From contig NZ_JOPJ01000007.1 of NCBI RefSeq assembly GCF_002153655.1, positions 30,784 to 94,783 of the forward strand: a DNA stretch of 64,000 nt, written 5' to 3'. This document shows, in pieces, positions 34,898 through 45,454 of this stretch. Position 1 is the stretch's first letter. Every line of letters begins with the position of its first letter. A model generated the notes under the pieces. It searched no databases. It saw nothing but the letters and a program-made list of their open reading frames with translations, and was not told the origin of the DNA. The stretch is from Acetobacter okinawensis (GTDB lineage Bacteria; Pseudomonadota; Alphaproteobacteria; Acetobacterales; Acetobacteraceae). The position numbers were made by a program, and so were the translations under genes.

Positions 34898-37636
34898 TTA
34901 TTCAGCCTTTTTTTTGCGTGTTGTCGTGGTGCTGGCCTTACGGGCTTTTGGCTTGGCGGGTTCTGCGTCCTCTTGTGCAGTTGGTGTGGCTTTTGCCTTG
35001 GTTGTGCTTTTTGCCGCCGTTTTTGTTGCTGTTTTGGTCGCAGCCTTGGTGGTGGTTTTGGCAGCCGCTTTTGGGGCGGCTTTTTTCTTGGTCGCGGCCT
35101 TTTTGGCCCCCGCTTTGGCTTTGAGCGGTTTGCCTTTGTCTGCCAGCAGGGCCACGGCCTCTTCCAGCGTGACTGCGTCCATATCCGTGCCGCGTGGCAG
35201 GGTGGCTACAAGCTGCCCATGCTGGGCGTAAGGTCCAAACCGGCCTTTGCGCACCATAACCGGCTCGCCGTCCTTGGGGTGGTTACCCAGATTGCGGATG
35301 GAGGCCAGTTTTTTGGCCAGTGCATCCACCGCCCGGTTCAGCCCCACGGTCAGGACATCATCATCCTTGTCGAGCGAGCCATAGACCGCGCCCATTTTAA
35401 CGTAAGGCCCAAACCGGCCCAGACCGGCCTCTATGGGTTCGCCCGTTTCGGGGTGCAGGCCCACAAGGCGGGGGAGGGAGAGCAGACCCACGGCCTGCTC
35501 CAGCGTAATGCTGGCGCCATCCATGCCTTTGGGCAGGGAGGCCCGGCGGGGTTTGGCTTTTTTGTCGGCAGGATCAGGCTCGCCCTGCTGCGCGTACAGC
35601 CCCCACGGCCCTTGGCGGACTGTAATGTCCTCACCCGTCTGGGGGTGCTGGCCAAGCAGGCGCATGCCGTCCTTGAGCGCAGAGCTGCCATCGCCTTCCT
35701 CAGCGCTGTCGGCTGTCAGCCTGCGGGTAAACTGGCATTCGGGGTAGTTGGAGCAGCCAATGAACGCACCATAACGCCCGAGCTTGAGCCCAAGCCGGCC
35801 CGTGCCACAGGACGTGCAATGCCGTGGGTCTGAGCCATCCGCACGGGGGGGGAAGAAGAATGGCCCAAGGTCCTTGTCCAATGCGTTAAGCACATCGGTA
35901 ATGGTCAGTTCCTTGGTGTCACCCACCGCCTTGGAAAAATCATGCCAGAAGGAGGCCAGAACTTCCTTCCACTTGGCCTGCCCGTCTGAAATATCGTCGA
36001 GCAGTTCCTCCAGACTGGCGGTAAAGCCCGTGTCCACATACCGCTCGAAGAAGGACACAAGGAATGCCGTTACCAGCCGCCCGCGCGCCTCGGGGACAAA
36101 GCGCCGGTTTTCAAGCTGCACGTAGCTGCGGTCCTGCAACACGCTCAGGATGGAGGCGTAGGTTGATGGGCGGCCAATGCCCAGCTCTTCCATTTTTTTG
36201 ACCAAAGACGCTTCGGAGTAGCGTGGTGGAGGCTGCGTAAAGTGCTGCTCGGCTTCCACGCCCTCACGCTTGAGCGGGTCTTTCTCATGCATGGGGGGGA
36301 GCATGCGGGAATCGTCGTCGGCTGCGGCTTTCTCGCTATCATCGCGTCCTTCGCGGTAGAGCTTGAGAAAACCGTCAAACGTAAGAATCGAGCCATTGGC
36401 GCGCAGCACGGTCTGTGCGGAGGGGCCAGCAATATCCACCGCAACCTGATCCAGCGTTGCCGATTCCATCTGGCTGGCAACAGCACGCTTCCATACCAGC
36501 TCGTACAGGCGGCGCTGGTCGTTGTTGAGGTAGCGGGCCATGGATTCGGGCGTGCGCGAAATATCCGTGGGGCGGATGGCCTCATGCGCTTCCTGCGCGT
36601 TTTTGGCTTTGGATGTGTAGTGGCGTGGCTGGGCAGGCACGTAGTCAGGGCCGATTTTGCTACCAATATGGCCACGAATGGCCTGCACGGCCTCCTGCGC
36701 CATGGTCACGCCATCGGTTCGCATATAGGTGATCAGACCAACGGTCTCTCCCCCCAGTTCCATCCCTTCATAGAGCTGCTGGGCGGTGCGCATGGTGGTC
36801 TGTGCGCTCATGCCCAGTTTGCGCGATGCCTCCTGCTGCAAGGTGGAGGTGGTAAAGGGTGGCTGCGGGTTACGCCGGACCTTGCGCCGCTCAATGGAGC
36901 GGACGCTCATATCCTCCGCTTCCACCGCACGTTTGGCCGCCTCGGCCTGCTCGGCAGTACCAAGGTCGAACTGGTCGAGCTTTTTGCCGTTCAGATGCGT
37001 CAGGCGCGCGGTAAAGGGCGCGCTGGCAGGGGTGAGCAGGGAGGCGGTAACGCTCCAGTATTCCCGTGGCTTAAAAACCTCGATCTCGGCTTCACGCTCA
37101 CAGATCAGGCGTAGGGCTACGGATTGTACACGCCCCGCACTGCGCGAGCCGGGCAGCTTGCGCCACAATACGGGTGAGAGGGTAAAGCCGACCAGATAAT
37201 CCAGTGCACGGCGGGCCAGATATGCCTCAATCAGCGGCATATCCAACTCACGCGGGTGCGCCATGGCGTGTTTGATCGCGCTTTTGGTAATCTCGTTAAA
37301 GGTAACGCGCTGCACGTCCACGCCTTTGAGCGCATTGCGCTCCTCCAGCATGGCGCGCACATGCCACGAAATGGCCTCCCCCTCTCTGTCAGGGTCAGTG
37401 GCGAGGTAGAGGTGCTTTGCCCCCTTGAGCGCCTTGATGATGGCGGCAACCTGCTTTGTGCCGCGCTCATCGGCCTGCCATTTCATGGAAAAGCCATCAT
37501 CAGGCAGAACGGAGCCGTCTTTGGGCGGAAGGTCACGCACATGCCCAAATGATGCGAGCACCGTGTAGCCATCGCCCAGATATTTGTTGATCGTTTTAGC
37601 CTTGGCTGGGCTCTCGACCACAACAACGTCAGTCAT
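34898..37636 (-). CDS. topA: DNA topoisomerase I
   Basis: 912-aa type IA enzyme that relaxes negative supercoils. TOPRIM start VVESPAKAKTINKYLG; active-site Tyr in GLITYMRTDG; a four-Cys zinc motif (CTSCG with GCSNYPEC); then several repeats containing HPxTGE and GRFGPYV; and a final tail of about 70 residues that is mainly Ala, Lys and Thr, likely for DNA contact. The dprA-topA-rnr order is common in alphaproteobacteria. Confidence 0.97.
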   Translation of the reverse strand: MTDVVVVESPAKAKTINKYLGDGYTVLASFGHVRDLPPKDGSVLPDDGFSMKWQADERGTKQVAAIIKALKGAKHLYLATDPDREGEAISWHVRAMLEERNALKGVDVQRVTFNEITKSAIKHAMAHPRELDMPLIEAYLARRALDYLVGFTLSPVLWRKLPGSRSAGRVQSVALRLICEREAEIEVFKPREYWSVTASLLTPASAPFTARLTHLNGKKLDQFDLGTAEQAEAAKRAVEAEDMSVRSIERRKVRRNPQPPFTTSTLQQEASRKLGMSAQTTMRTAQQLYEGMELGGETVGLITYMRTDGVTMAQEAVQAIRGHIGSKIGPDYVPAQPRHYTSKAKNAQEAHEAIRPTDISRTPESMARYLNNDQRRLYELVWKRAVASQMESATLDQVAVDIAGPSAQTVLRANGSILTFDGFLKLYREGRDDSEKAAADDDSRMLPPMHEKDPLKREGVEAEQHFTQPPPRYSEASLVKKMEELGIGRPSTYASILSVLQDRSYVQLENRRFVPEARGRLVTAFLVSFFERYVDTGFTASLEELLDDISDGQAKWKEVLASFWHDFSKAVGDTKELTITDVLNALDKDLGPFFFPPRADGSDPRHCTSCGTGRLGLKLGRYGAFIGCSNYPECQFTRRLTADSAEEGDGSSALKDGMRLLGQHPQTGEDITVRQGPWGLYAQQGEPDPADKKAKPRRASLPKGMDGASITLEQAVGLLSLPRLVGLHPETGEPIEAGLGRFGPYVKMGAVYGSLDKDDDVLTVGLNRAVDALAKKLASIRNLGNHPKDGEPVMVRKGRFGPYAQHGQLVATLPRGTDMDAVTLEEAVALLADKGKPLKAKAGAKKAATKKKAAPKAAAKTTTKAATKTATKTAAKSTTKAKATPTAQEDAEPAKPKARKASTTTTRKKKAE

Positions 37637-37665
37637 ACTCTCTCCGACCTGCCCGGAAGCAGCAC

Positions 37666-38880
37666 TTACCTACTCGTTTCTGCCTGCCCGTTAGTGAGTC
37701 CAACGCGACCATCCTGATAGGTGGTTACCTGACCTGACAGCTCAAGCTGGGTGAGCGCGGCCAGAACGGCAGAAGCCGAGAACTGGCAGCGCCTTATAAG
37801 ATCGTCAACAGCTATGGGTGTAAAGGACAGAAGATCAAGCAGGTGTTGGGCGGGGTCCAGGGCTGTAGCCGGGGGGGCAGGTAATAGAGGGGTATTTCTT
37901 TTAACTGATTGTTTTTTATCTATATTTTTAAAATTTCTGTCTTCTGCTCCACGCGGTGCGGAGGGCAGTAAGGGGGCAAACAGATCGGGTGTGGATTTTG
38001 TGTCGTGTTGTTCCGCAACGGCCTGTTCGGGGTCAAAGAGTGCAATATGGGGCAGAATGTCGGCGGCGCGTTCGGTCAGTATGGCCCCTTTGCGCAGCAG
38101 GTCATTGCTCCCCCGGCAACGCGGGTCGAGCGGAGAGCCGGGTACGGCAAAGACCTCCCGCCCATAATCGGCGGCCATGCGTGCGGTAATGAGTGTGCCC
38201 GAATGGGGGGCCGCCTCCACCACAACACAGCCAAGGGCCAGCCCGGCAATAAGCCTGTTACGGCGCGGAAAATGGCGCCCTTGGGGGGCTGTGCCAAGGG
38301 GGGCTTCGGTTACAACCGCACCCATTTTGGCAATATGGTCCTGTAGGGCGGCGTTCTGTGGTGGGTAAGGGCAGTCCAGCCCACCGGCAATGGCTGCAAT
38401 GGTCAGCCCCTGCCGGTACAGTGCTCCCTTGTGGGCAGCAGCATCAATCCCGCGGGCAAGGCCGGAAATAATGGTCAATCCGGAGTCGGATAGTTCAGTC
38501 GCAAGACTTTCAGCCAGCCGTAACCCATGGGCCGAGGCATTGCGTGCCCCTACAATGCCAATGCCGGGTTTGCGCAGGCAGGCTATGCTGCCCAGCACAC
38601 TCAGGACTGGCGGCGCATCAGGGATGTGGCGCAGCAGGGGTGGGTAATCCGCGTCCAGCAGGGTCAGGAACTGCCCGCCCATGGCAAGGGTCGCGTCAAT
38701 CTCACGCTTAATGCTGTCCAGTGGAGGAATAACAGGCTGTGTGCGGCCTCTGGCGGGTAGGCCCGGCAGGGCATCCAGTGCTGCGGCTGGCGTACCATAC
38801 TGGGTGACCAGCCGGAGCCATGTGCGTGGACCCACCTGCTCGGTCCGGGCAAGGCGCAGGGCAGCGCACAGACTGTTCAT
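37666..38880 (-). CDS. dprA: DNA-processing protein DprA
   Basis: 404-aa protein that protects incoming single-stranded DNA and loads RecA on it. The Rossmann-like core has IGIVGARNAS, SGLARGIDAAAHKGAL and the DNA-binding FPRRNRLIAGLA. A C-terminal winged-helix region ends with LSGQVTTYQDGRVGL. A stretch around residues 310-330 is Lys/Asn-rich and locally AT-rich in DNA, which looks like a flexible linker. comEC is also in this window, so parts of a DNA-uptake path are present, but pilus genes are not. Confidence 0.93.
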   Translation of the reverse strand: MNSLCAALRLARTEQVGPRTWLRLVTQYGTPAAALDALPGLPARGRTQPVIPPLDSIKREIDATLAMGGQFLTLLDADYPPLLRHIPDAPPVLSVLGSIACLRKPGIGIVGARNASAHGLRLAESLATELSDSGLTIISGLARGIDAAAHKGALYRQGLTIAAIAGGLDCPYPPQNAALQDHIAKMGAVVTEAPLGTAPQGRHFPRRNRLIAGLALGCVVVEAAPHSGTLITARMAADYGREVFAVPGSPLDPRCRGSNDLLRKGAILTERAADILPHIALFDPEQAVAEQHDTKSTPDLFAPLLPSAPRGAEDRNFKNIDKKQSVKRNTPLLPAPPATALDPAQHLLDLLSFTPIAVDDLIRRCQFSASAVLAALTQLELSGQVTTYQDGRVGLTNGQAETSR

Positions 38881-38913
38881 GCCGTGGGGTGGCTCAACCG
38901 GCGCAAGGGCCGG

Positions 38914-39558
38914 TCAGTCCTTTTTCTGGCCAATGCGGGACTCGGTACCCCGTAGAATACGGCCAATGTTTTCGTGGTGGCGGGCAAGGACCAGCAGGCT
39001 GATCAGCAATGTAGCCATAGGCTTGGGGCTGGCCTGAAAGGAAAACCCATAAAGTGCCAGAATAACAACCGGCATGGCTACAAATGCGGCCAGCGCCCCG
39101 GCAGAGGAAATGCGTGTGATCCGGGCAACGCTCAGCCACACCGCACACCCCACAAGCCCGGTAATGGGGGACAGGGCAAGCAGCGCGCCCAGCCCGGTTG
39201 CAACACCCTTACCCCCACGAAAACCCAGAAAAACGGGGAAGCAGTGCCCCACCACAGCCGCCAGAGCCGCAAGGGAGGCCGTATGGTCGGAATAATCCGG
39301 CGAGGTCATGACCCACGCGATCAGCACCGCCAGAAAACCCTTGGCCGCATCCAGCCCAAGGGTGGCTGCGGCAAGGTCCTTGCGCCCGGTGCGCAACACG
39401 TTGGTGGCACCAATATTGCCTGACCCAATGTTGCGCAGATCGCCCGCACCACCAAGGTTGGTCAGGATAAGCCCGAATGGCACGCTACCCAGCGCATAAC
39501 CCATGAACGCCATGGCCGCCATGAGCCACAGCACGTAGGTGGGGAGTTGCCCGCTCAT
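38914..39558 (-). CDS. plsY: glycerol-3-phosphate acyltransferase PlsY
   Basis: Membrane enzyme that transfers acyl from acyl-phosphate to glycerol-3-phosphate, the first step of phospholipid synthesis. The 214-aa protein has five membrane helices and the three motifs GSVPFG, GSGNIGATNVLR and GFRGGKGVATGLG. The ATG at 39558 overlaps the upstream pyrC-like stop (ATGA). PlsX is not in the window, but PlsC is, at 56724. Confidence 0.95.
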   Translation of the reverse strand: MSGQLPTYVLWLMAAMAFMGYALGSVPFGLILTNLGGAGDLRNIGSGNIGATNVLRTGRKDLAAATLGLDAAKGFLAVLIAWVMTSPDYSDHTASLAALAAVVGHCFPVFLGFRGGKGVATGLGALLALSPITGLVGCAVWLSVARITRISSAGALAAFVAMPVVILALYGFSFQASPKPMATLLISLLVLARHHENIGRILRGTESRIGQKKD

Positions 39559-40847
39559 GCCGCATCTGCCTCGTATACGCGCTGCCCGGCTTTCCATGTG
39601 CCCAGCACACGGCCTTCAAGCGGGCGGCGGTCGAAGGGGGTGTTCTGGGCCCGCCCGGCCAGCTTGCCTGCGGTTACAAGCCAGCTCTGCTCGGGGGCAA
39701 ACAGGCACAGGTCTGCGGCAGCGCCCACGGCCAGCGTTCCGCCTTCTGCACCCAGTAGTCTGGCGGGGCGGTAGGTCAGCAGACCAAGGGCCTGTGGCAG
39801 GCTCAGCGTACCGTCATGCACACGTGCAAGGGTGACACCCAGCAAGGTGACCATGCCAGTGCCACCTGTTGCCGCCTGTGCAAAAGGCAGGCGCTTGTCA
39901 TCCGCATCACGCGGGTGGTGGTCGGAGGCTATGGCATCAATCGTGCCATCGGCCAGTCCGGCGCAGACTGCCAGCCTGTCTTCCTCGCTGCGCAGTGGGG
40001 GGGAGAACTTGGCGTATGTTCTAAAGTCGCCAATCGCGTTTTCGTTCAGGTCAAAATACGGTGGAGCTGTGTCACACGTAACATTCAGTCCCCGTTCCTT
40101 GGCGCGGCGTATCAGTTCCAGCCCTTCCCCGGTGGAGACATGGCCAAAGTGCAGGCGGCCGCCGGTCAGTTCGGCCAGACGGATATCCCGCGCGATCATG
40201 ATCGATTCGGCAGCGGTGGGAATCCCCGCAAGCCCAAGCCGTGTGGCCAGCGCGCCCGACGTGGCGCAGCCCGAACCCGCCAGAGACGGGTCTTCGGGGT
40301 GCTGGACCACCATGGCGTTGAACCCGCTGGCATAAGCCAGCGCCAGCCGCATCAGGCGGGAGGGGTCTATGGCGCGGTTACCATCGGTAAAAGCAACGGC
40401 CCCAGCCTCGTGCAGCAGGCCGATTTCGGCCAGTTCCTTGCCTTCACACCCTTTGGTTAAGGCACCATAGGGCAGAATGGTCACGGCCCCGGTTTCTTCC
40501 CCACGGGAGCGGAGCATGCGTACAAGGGCAGGGTTATCAATGGCAGGCTTGCAGGTGGGGAGCACTGCAAGGGTGGTAATGCCCCCTGCAGAGGCCGCGC
40601 GCGTGGCGGAGGCTATGGTTTCGCGGTATTCATAACCGGGTTCACCAATTTCTACCCGCATGTCCACAAGACCGGGGCATAGCACAGCGCCTTGTCCGTC
40701 CACGTGGGTAGCGCCTTCGGGCGCACCCTGTGCGCCGGGCTTGTCCGTGCCTGTAATCCGCCCGTTCTCAACCAGCAGGCGGCCGGGCTGGTCCAGCCCG
40801 GATACGGGGTCGATCAGGCGGACATTGTCAAAAACAACGGTGGTCAT
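39555..40847 (-). CDS. pyrC: dihydroorotase homologue lacking the HxH metal motif
   Basis: 430-aa amidohydrolase-fold protein encoded next to pyrB. The overall family pattern is intact ([40 protein letters not shown]), but the first metal motif, normally HxH before REPG, reads [11 protein letters not shown]: Arg64 and Glu66 replace the two His. The proteins paired with PyrB in pseudomonads (PyrC') lost activity in this way and serve to assemble the ATCase. Here either a structural role or altered metal binding is possible. It overlaps pyrB by 4 bases and plsY by 4. Confidence 0.87.
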   Translation of the reverse strand: MTTVVFDNVRLIDPVSGLDQPGRLLVENGRITGTDKPGAQGAPEGATHVDGQGAVLCPGLVDMRVEIGEPGYEYRETIASATRAASAGGITTLAVLPTCKPAIDNPALVRMLRSRGEETGAVTILPYGALTKGCEGKELAEIGLLHEAGAVAFTDGNRAIDPSRLMRLALAYASGFNAMVVQHPEDPSLAGSGCATSGALATRLGLAGIPTAAESIMIARDIRLAELTGGRLHFGHVSTGEGLELIRRAKERGLNVTCDTAPPYFDLNENAIGDFRTYAKFSPPLRSEEDRLAVCAGLADGTIDAIASDHHPRDADDKRLPFAQAATGGTGMVTLLGVTLARVHDGTLSLPQALGLLTYRPARLLGAEGGTLAVGAAADLCLFAPEQSWLVTAGKLAGRAQNTPFDRRPLEGRVLGTWKAGQRVYEADAA

Positions 40848-41785
40848 GGGGTTTGCCTGCTGCGAGTAAGGCGGTCCAGCACGGCCATGCGCACGGCCAC
40901 GCCCATTTCCACCTGTTCCTGAATGACGCTCTGGTCAGAATCGGCAACGGAGCTGTCAATTTCCACGCCCCGGTTCATGGGGCCGGGGTGCATGACCAGC
41001 GCGTTTTTGTGCGCAAGGTCCAGCCGCCTGCGGTCCAGACCAAAAAAACGGAAGTATTCACGCGCGCTGGGGATCAGCCCGGAGGACATACGCTCGCGTT
41101 GCAGGCGCAGCATCATCACCACGTCCACATCACGCAGGCCGTCCTCCATGCTGTGGTGGATATCCACCCCAAGCTGGCCAAGGTTGCCTGGCACCAGTGT
41201 TGGCGGGCCAACAAGGCGGACCGAACTACCCATGGTGGTCAGCAGGTGAATATTGGAGCGCGCCACGCGTGAATGGGCCACATCCCCACAGATGGCGACC
41301 TTAAGACCACCGAGCGTGCCGTGGTGGCGGCGGATGGTCAGTGCGTCCAGCAGGGCCTGTGTCGGGTGTTCGTGCATACCATCGCCCGCGTTCACGACCG
41401 AGGCTTCCACCTTGCGCGCCAGCAGGGCGGGTGCGCCGGACTGGGAGTGGCGGACCACCAGCAGGTCGGTGCGCATGGCGTTGAGTGTGGCTGCGGTGTC
41501 CAGCAGGGTTTCCCCCTTGTTCACCGAGGACTGGGCGACGGACATGTTGATCACGTCCGCCCCCAGCCGCTTGCCTGCCAGCTCAAAGGACGTACGCGTG
41601 CGCGTACTGTCCTCAAAGAACAGGTTTATCAGCGTGCGCCCGCGCAGCACGTCGCGCGGGACCTTGCGGGAGCGGTTGAGCAGGGCATAGCTCTCGGCCA
41701 GATCCAGCAGCGGCTCGATCTGGTCTGGCGTCATGCCCTCCAGCCCGAGCAGATGCCGGGTGTGGCGGCCGGGAAAGCTAGCCAT
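40844..41785 (-). CDS. pyrB: aspartate carbamoyltransferase, catalytic subunit
   Basis: First committed step of pyrimidine synthesis, cytosolic, 313 aa. Seen: the carbamoyl-phosphate motif [12 protein letters not shown], the [11 protein letters not shown] motif and the aspartate-binding LRLQRERM region. No regulatory pyrI is adjacent, consistent with the PyrB/PyrC'-type assembly. Its stop overlaps the start of the dihydroorotase-like gene, and its start overlaps the gltX stop by 8 bases, so gltX-pyrB-pyrC-plsY may be read as one unit. Confidence 0.95.
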   Translation of the reverse strand: MASFPGRHTRHLLGLEGMTPDQIEPLLDLAESYALLNRSRKVPRDVLRGRTLINLFFEDSTRTRTSFELAGKRLGADVINMSVAQSSVNKGETLLDTAATLNAMRTDLLVVRHSQSGAPALLARKVEASVVNAGDGMHEHPTQALLDALTIRRHHGTLGGLKVAICGDVAHSRVARSNIHLLTTMGSSVRLVGPPTLVPGNLGQLGVDIHHSMEDGLRDVDVVMMLRLQRERMSSGLIPSAREYFRFFGLDRRRLDLAHKNALVMHPGPMNRGVEIDSSVADSDQSVIQEQVEMGVAVRMAVLDRLTRSRQTP

Positions 41786-43184
41786 GCAGTACGGCTCCTA
41801 TTCTGGCCAGTGTCTCATCCCGGCCCAGCGCGTGCAGGGTGGCATCAATACCGGGGGAAGAGTTGGAGCCGGTTACTGCCGCGCGCAGCGGCTGGGCAAC
41901 CTGCCCGAGTTTGTGCTCACCCCGCTCGGCAAAGGCGCGCAGGGCGGCGTCAATGTTTTCGGGGGTGAAGGGGTCAACCACCGCCAGATCACGTGCCAGC
42001 TCACCCAGCAGCGCGCGGCCTTCGGGCGTGAGCAGTTTTTCGGCCTTGGCGTTCATGGGCAGGGGCACATGGCGACCAAGGAAGGCGGCGTTCTCGGTCA
42101 GTTCAACCAGAGTGCGGGCGCGCTCCTTCAGCCCCGGCATCAGGGAGAGCACGCGCGCACGTGTGGTTTCGTCTACGGTCACGCCATCAACTTTTTTCAG
42201 GCGTTCCATTACGTCGTCACTCAGGCGTACGTCATCGGCCTGACGTAGCCATACGGCGTTGATGTGGTCGAGCTTGGCGTAATCCATGCGTGAGGGCGCG
42301 CGGCCCACACCATCGATGTCAAACAGCTTGATCTGTTCTTCGCGGGAGAGGATTTCCGCATCCCCGTGTCCCCAGCCCAGACGCAGCAGGTAGTTGCACA
42401 GGGCTTCGGGCAGGTAGCCCATGTCGCGGAATTCCACCACGGACTGTGCGCCGTGGCGCTTGGACAGCTTGGCGCCATCGGGGCCATGGATAAGGGGCAG
42501 GTGGCCAAAGCGCGGCAGGTCCCAGCCCATGGCGCGGTAGATCATGGCCTGACGGAAGGTGTTGGTCAGGTGGTCATCACCACGGATGACGTGGGTAATG
42601 GCCATGTCGTGGTCATCCACCACAACGGCGTGCTGGTAGGTGGGTGTGCCATCGGAGCGCAGGATAATCATGTCATCCAGCTCAACATTGGCGACGCGCA
42701 CTTCGCCCTGCACCAGATCGTCAATAATCGCCTCGCCCTCACGCGGGGCTTTAATGCGGATCGCGTAGGGTGCGCCCTGTGGGGCATCTGCGGGGTCGCG
42801 GTCGCGCCACAGGCCATTATAGCGCGGGGGCAGGCCGTTTTTTGTGGCGTCTTCGCGCATCTGCTTGAGTTCTTCTGGCGTGCAGTAGCACTTGTAGGCC
42901 AGACCTTTTTCAAGCAGTTCCAGCGCAACCTCGCGGTGGCGTGCCTCCCGCGTGGACTGGAACACGGGTTCCTCATCCGGCGTAATGCCCATCCACTCCA
43001 GACCTGCAAAAATAACATCTACAGCCTGTTGGGTGGACCGTTCGCGGTCGGTATCTTCAATACGCAGGAGGAATTGACCGCCATGGTGACGGGCAAAGAG
43101 GAAGTTGAACAGGGCTGCGCGGGCGTTGCCAATATGCAGCAGGCCTGTCGGACTCGGAGCGAAGCGTGTGCGGATGGTCGTCAT
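41778..43184 (-). CDS. gltX: glutamate--tRNA ligase
   Basis: Class I synthetase, 468 aa. HIGH motif in [19 protein letters not shown] as KLSKRHGA, and a helical anticodon-binding C-terminal half. The start [10 protein letters not shown] at 43184 is chosen because it gives the normal family beginning; the frame is open 10 codons further. It is divergent from comEC, with 38 bases between the start codons. Alphaproteobacteria often have a second GluRS paralogue that charges tRNA-Gln; that one is not in the window. Confidence 0.95.
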   Translation of the reverse strand: MTTIRTRFAPSPTGLLHIGNARAALFNFLFARHHGGQFLLRIEDTDRERSTQQAVDVIFAGLEWMGITPDEEPVFQSTREARHREVALELLEKGLAYKCYCTPEELKQMREDATKNGLPPRYNGLWRDRDPADAPQGAPYAIRIKAPREGEAIIDDLVQGEVRVANVELDDMIILRSDGTPTYQHAVVVDDHDMAITHVIRGDDHLTNTFRQAMIYRAMGWDLPRFGHLPLIHGPDGAKLSKRHGAQSVVEFRDMGYLPEALCNYLLRLGWGHGDAEILSREEQIKLFDIDGVGRAPSRMDYAKLDHINAVWLRQADDVRLSDDVMERLKKVDGVTVDETTRARVLSLMPGLKERARTLVELTENAAFLGRHVPLPMNAKAEKLLTPEGRALLGELARDLAVVDPFTPENIDAALRAFAERGEHKLGQVAQPLRAAVTGSNSSPGIDATLHALGRDETLARIGAVLHG

Positions 43185-43222
43185 GGGTCGTGTCTTTATC
43201 ACGCGCGGGCGCAAGGGGCCAT

Positions 43223-45418
43223 ATGCTGAACCCGATGTCTGTCATGGTGTTGTTTGCTGGCGAGCACAGGCGGCTTGTGCTGTGGGTGCCGGTGCTGCTC
43301 GCACTGGGCGCGCTTGCCTATTTTCAGTGGCCCTGCGAGCCGGGGGGCGGTGTGGGGTGTGTGCTCCCGGCAGGGGTGGCGGCGCTGGGGCTTGGGGTGA
43401 GCCTGTACTGGCCGCACACTCTTGTCGCACGGCTGGGCGGTGGGGGTGTTACGGCACTGGTGGTGGGGTTTGCCGCAGCATGGCTTGCTACGCATACACA
43501 ACCCGCCATGCCTGAACTGCCGCGCCGGGCGGTTGAGGTGCAGGGAGTTGTGCGTGATGTGGCCTATTATCCCGCGCCCGCAGGGCAGGGGGAACCGGTG
43601 CGCCACGTTACACTGGTGGATGCCGTCATGCAGGATTTTGTGGATGATGGCATGCGCCCTCTACGCCGTAGTCTGGACATACGTCTGGCGGTGCAGGATT
43701 CGACCCCGCTAGCACCCGGCGATGCCCTGCGTGTGCGCGCCATGGTGCGCCCTCCACCTTTTCCGGCCCTGCCCGGTGGGCGGGACAGGCAGTTCGAGGC
43801 ATGGTTTGCCGGGCAGGCGGGGAGTGGTTACGCGCTGGAGTCGGTGCAGGTGGAGCCCGGCCTGCAACACCCGCAGAGCGGCCTCTGGCTTGCGGTGGAC
43901 AGGTTGCGGGTACTGGTGGATGCACGGATACGCCATGTTCTGCCCGGTGCTTCCGGGTCGGTCGTGGCCACGCTGCTGGATGGCAGGGCCAGCGCGGTGC
44001 CGCAAAACATACGGGCGGAGTTTGCGGCCTCCGGGCTTGCGCATCTGCTGGCGGTGGCGGGGCTGCACCTTGGTCTTGTCATGGGGGCGGCCATGCTGGC
44101 GTGCCGTCTGGTGCTGGCGGCGTGGCAATATGCTGCCCTGCGTTGGCCCTGCAAGGCTATTTCCGCCGTTGTGGCATGGGTGGTGGGCGGTGGTTATGTC
44201 CTGCTTACGGGGGCGCACCTGCCAGCCGAGCGAAGCTGGATGATGTCCAGCATTGTGGTGCTGGGGCTTGTTGTCGGGCGTAGGGCTGTGTCCATGCGTG
44301 GGCTGGCGCTGGCGGCCACCCTTATGCTGCTGCTGGCCCCGCAGGTTGTGCTGGATGTGGCTTTTCAGATGTCCATGGCAGCCGTTATGGCGCTTGTGGC
44401 GGGGTATGAGGTGTTGCACCCGATCCTGCTCCGTAGCCTGTCCGGGTTGCGTGGGGCGGGCCATGCCTGTGCCCGGCATGGCGCCATGCTGGTGCTGACC
44501 AGCCTGCTGGCAGGCACGGCGACCCTGCCGGTAGTTATGGCGCATTTTGGCGTTGTGCAGCCGTTTTTTGTGCTGGCCAACCTGCTGGCCGTACCACTGA
44601 TGGGGGTGTGGATTATGCCCTTGGGGTTGCTGGCGCTGCTGGCCATGCCATTCTATGCCGATGCCCCGTTTTTGCACATGATGAATGCCGGTGTGTGCGG
44701 TGTACTGTGGCTGGCGCATAAGGTGGCAGGCTGGCCGGGGGCAAGCATTGCCGTGCCTGCCATGCCGGGCTGGGGGCTTGGCTGTGTTCTGCTGGGCTTA
44801 TGCTGGTTGTGCCTGTGGCGCGGCAACTGGCGGTGGTGGGGTGCCTGTGCCGTGCTGTGTGGCACGCTCACACCGTGGCTTGCGCCACAGCCTGATATTC
44901 TGGTCAGCCCGGATGCCCAACTGGTTGGTGTGCGTGACCGCACGGCTGTGCTGGTCATGGGGCATGCGCGTGACGTGCGCGCCATAACGGCGGCATGGGC
45001 GCAGGCACTGGCGCTGCCGGTTGTGGCGTTTTCCACCGCTGCCGCGCAGGAAGTGGAGAACCCCGATGGCAGCCTGATCTGTGGGGAGGAAGGGGCGGAG
45101 GGAAGCTGCGTCCTGCTCCGCCGTGGGCATGAGGTGGTTGTGCGGATACATGATCCATCGGACGGTCGGGCAAGCCTGCCGCAGAGCCTGTGCGCGCAGG
45201 CTGATCTGGTGCTCAGCGTTGCGCCACTCAGGGTGTCATGCCTGAATGTGCCTGTCCGGCTTGACCGTTTTACGGCATGGCATGCGGGGGCGCAGGCAGT
45301 TTTTCTGGGCAGTGGCGTTCGGGTTGTTACGGACCGGCAGGAGCGGGGCGAGCGGTTGTGGGTGCTCAAACCCGGCGGGCACGGCATGCCCACGCTGCCT
45401 CTGGCGCAGGCCGAGTAG
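43223..45418 (+). CDS. comEC: ComEC/Rec2 DNA-uptake channel protein
   Basis: 731-aa inner-membrane protein: two or three N-terminal helices, a DUF4131-type OB-like domain (AVEVQGVVRDVAYYP to VRAMVRPP), then the Competence domain with LLAVAGLHLGLVMG and AERSWMMSSIVVLG, about ten helices in all. The C-terminal 150 residues replace the metallo-beta-lactamase-like domain and lack an HxHxDH motif, as in many alphaproteobacterial members. The ATG at 43223 has AAGGGG upstream. DNA transport is family knowledge; competence of this organism is not shown. Confidence 0.9.
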   Translation: MLNPMSVMVLFAGEHRRLVLWVPVLLALGALAYFQWPCEPGGGVGCVLPAGVAALGLGVSLYWPHTLVARLGGGGVTALVVGFAAAWLATHTQPAMPELPRRAVEVQGVVRDVAYYPAPAGQGEPVRHVTLVDAVMQDFVDDGMRPLRRSLDIRLAVQDSTPLAPGDALRVRAMVRPPPFPALPGGRDRQFEAWFAGQAGSGYALESVQVEPGLQHPQSGLWLAVDRLRVLVDARIRHVLPGASGSVVATLLDGRASAVPQNIRAEFAASGLAHLLAVAGLHLGLVMGAAMLACRLVLAAWQYAALRWPCKAISAVVAWVVGGGYVLLTGAHLPAERSWMMSSIVVLGLVVGRRAVSMRGLALAATLMLLLAPQVVLDVAFQMSMAAVMALVAGYEVLHPILLRSLSGLRGAGHACARHGAMLVLTSLLAGTATLPVVMAHFGVVQPFFVLANLLAVPLMGVWIMPLGLLALLAMPFYADAPFLHMMNAGVCGVLWLAHKVAGWPGASIAVPAMPGWGLGCVLLGLCWLCLWRGNWRWWGACAVLCGTLTPWLAPQPDILVSPDAQLVGVRDRTAVLVMGHARDVRAITAAWAQALALPVVAFSTAAAQEVENPDGSLICGEEGAEGSCVLLRRGHEVVVRIHDPSDGRASLPQSLCAQADLVLSVAPLRVSCLNVPVRLDRFTAWHAGAQAVFLGSGVRVVTDRQERGERLWVLKPGGHGMPTLPLAQAE

Positions 45419-45454
45419 GCGGGGCGTGCACCCCTGCCGTGCCGAAGGGCCGGG

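Noticed and set aside
34898..35130. Lys/Ala-rich repeats at the topA end as a DNA repeat or histone-like gene
   Set aside because: They are in frame with topA and form its normal basic tail.
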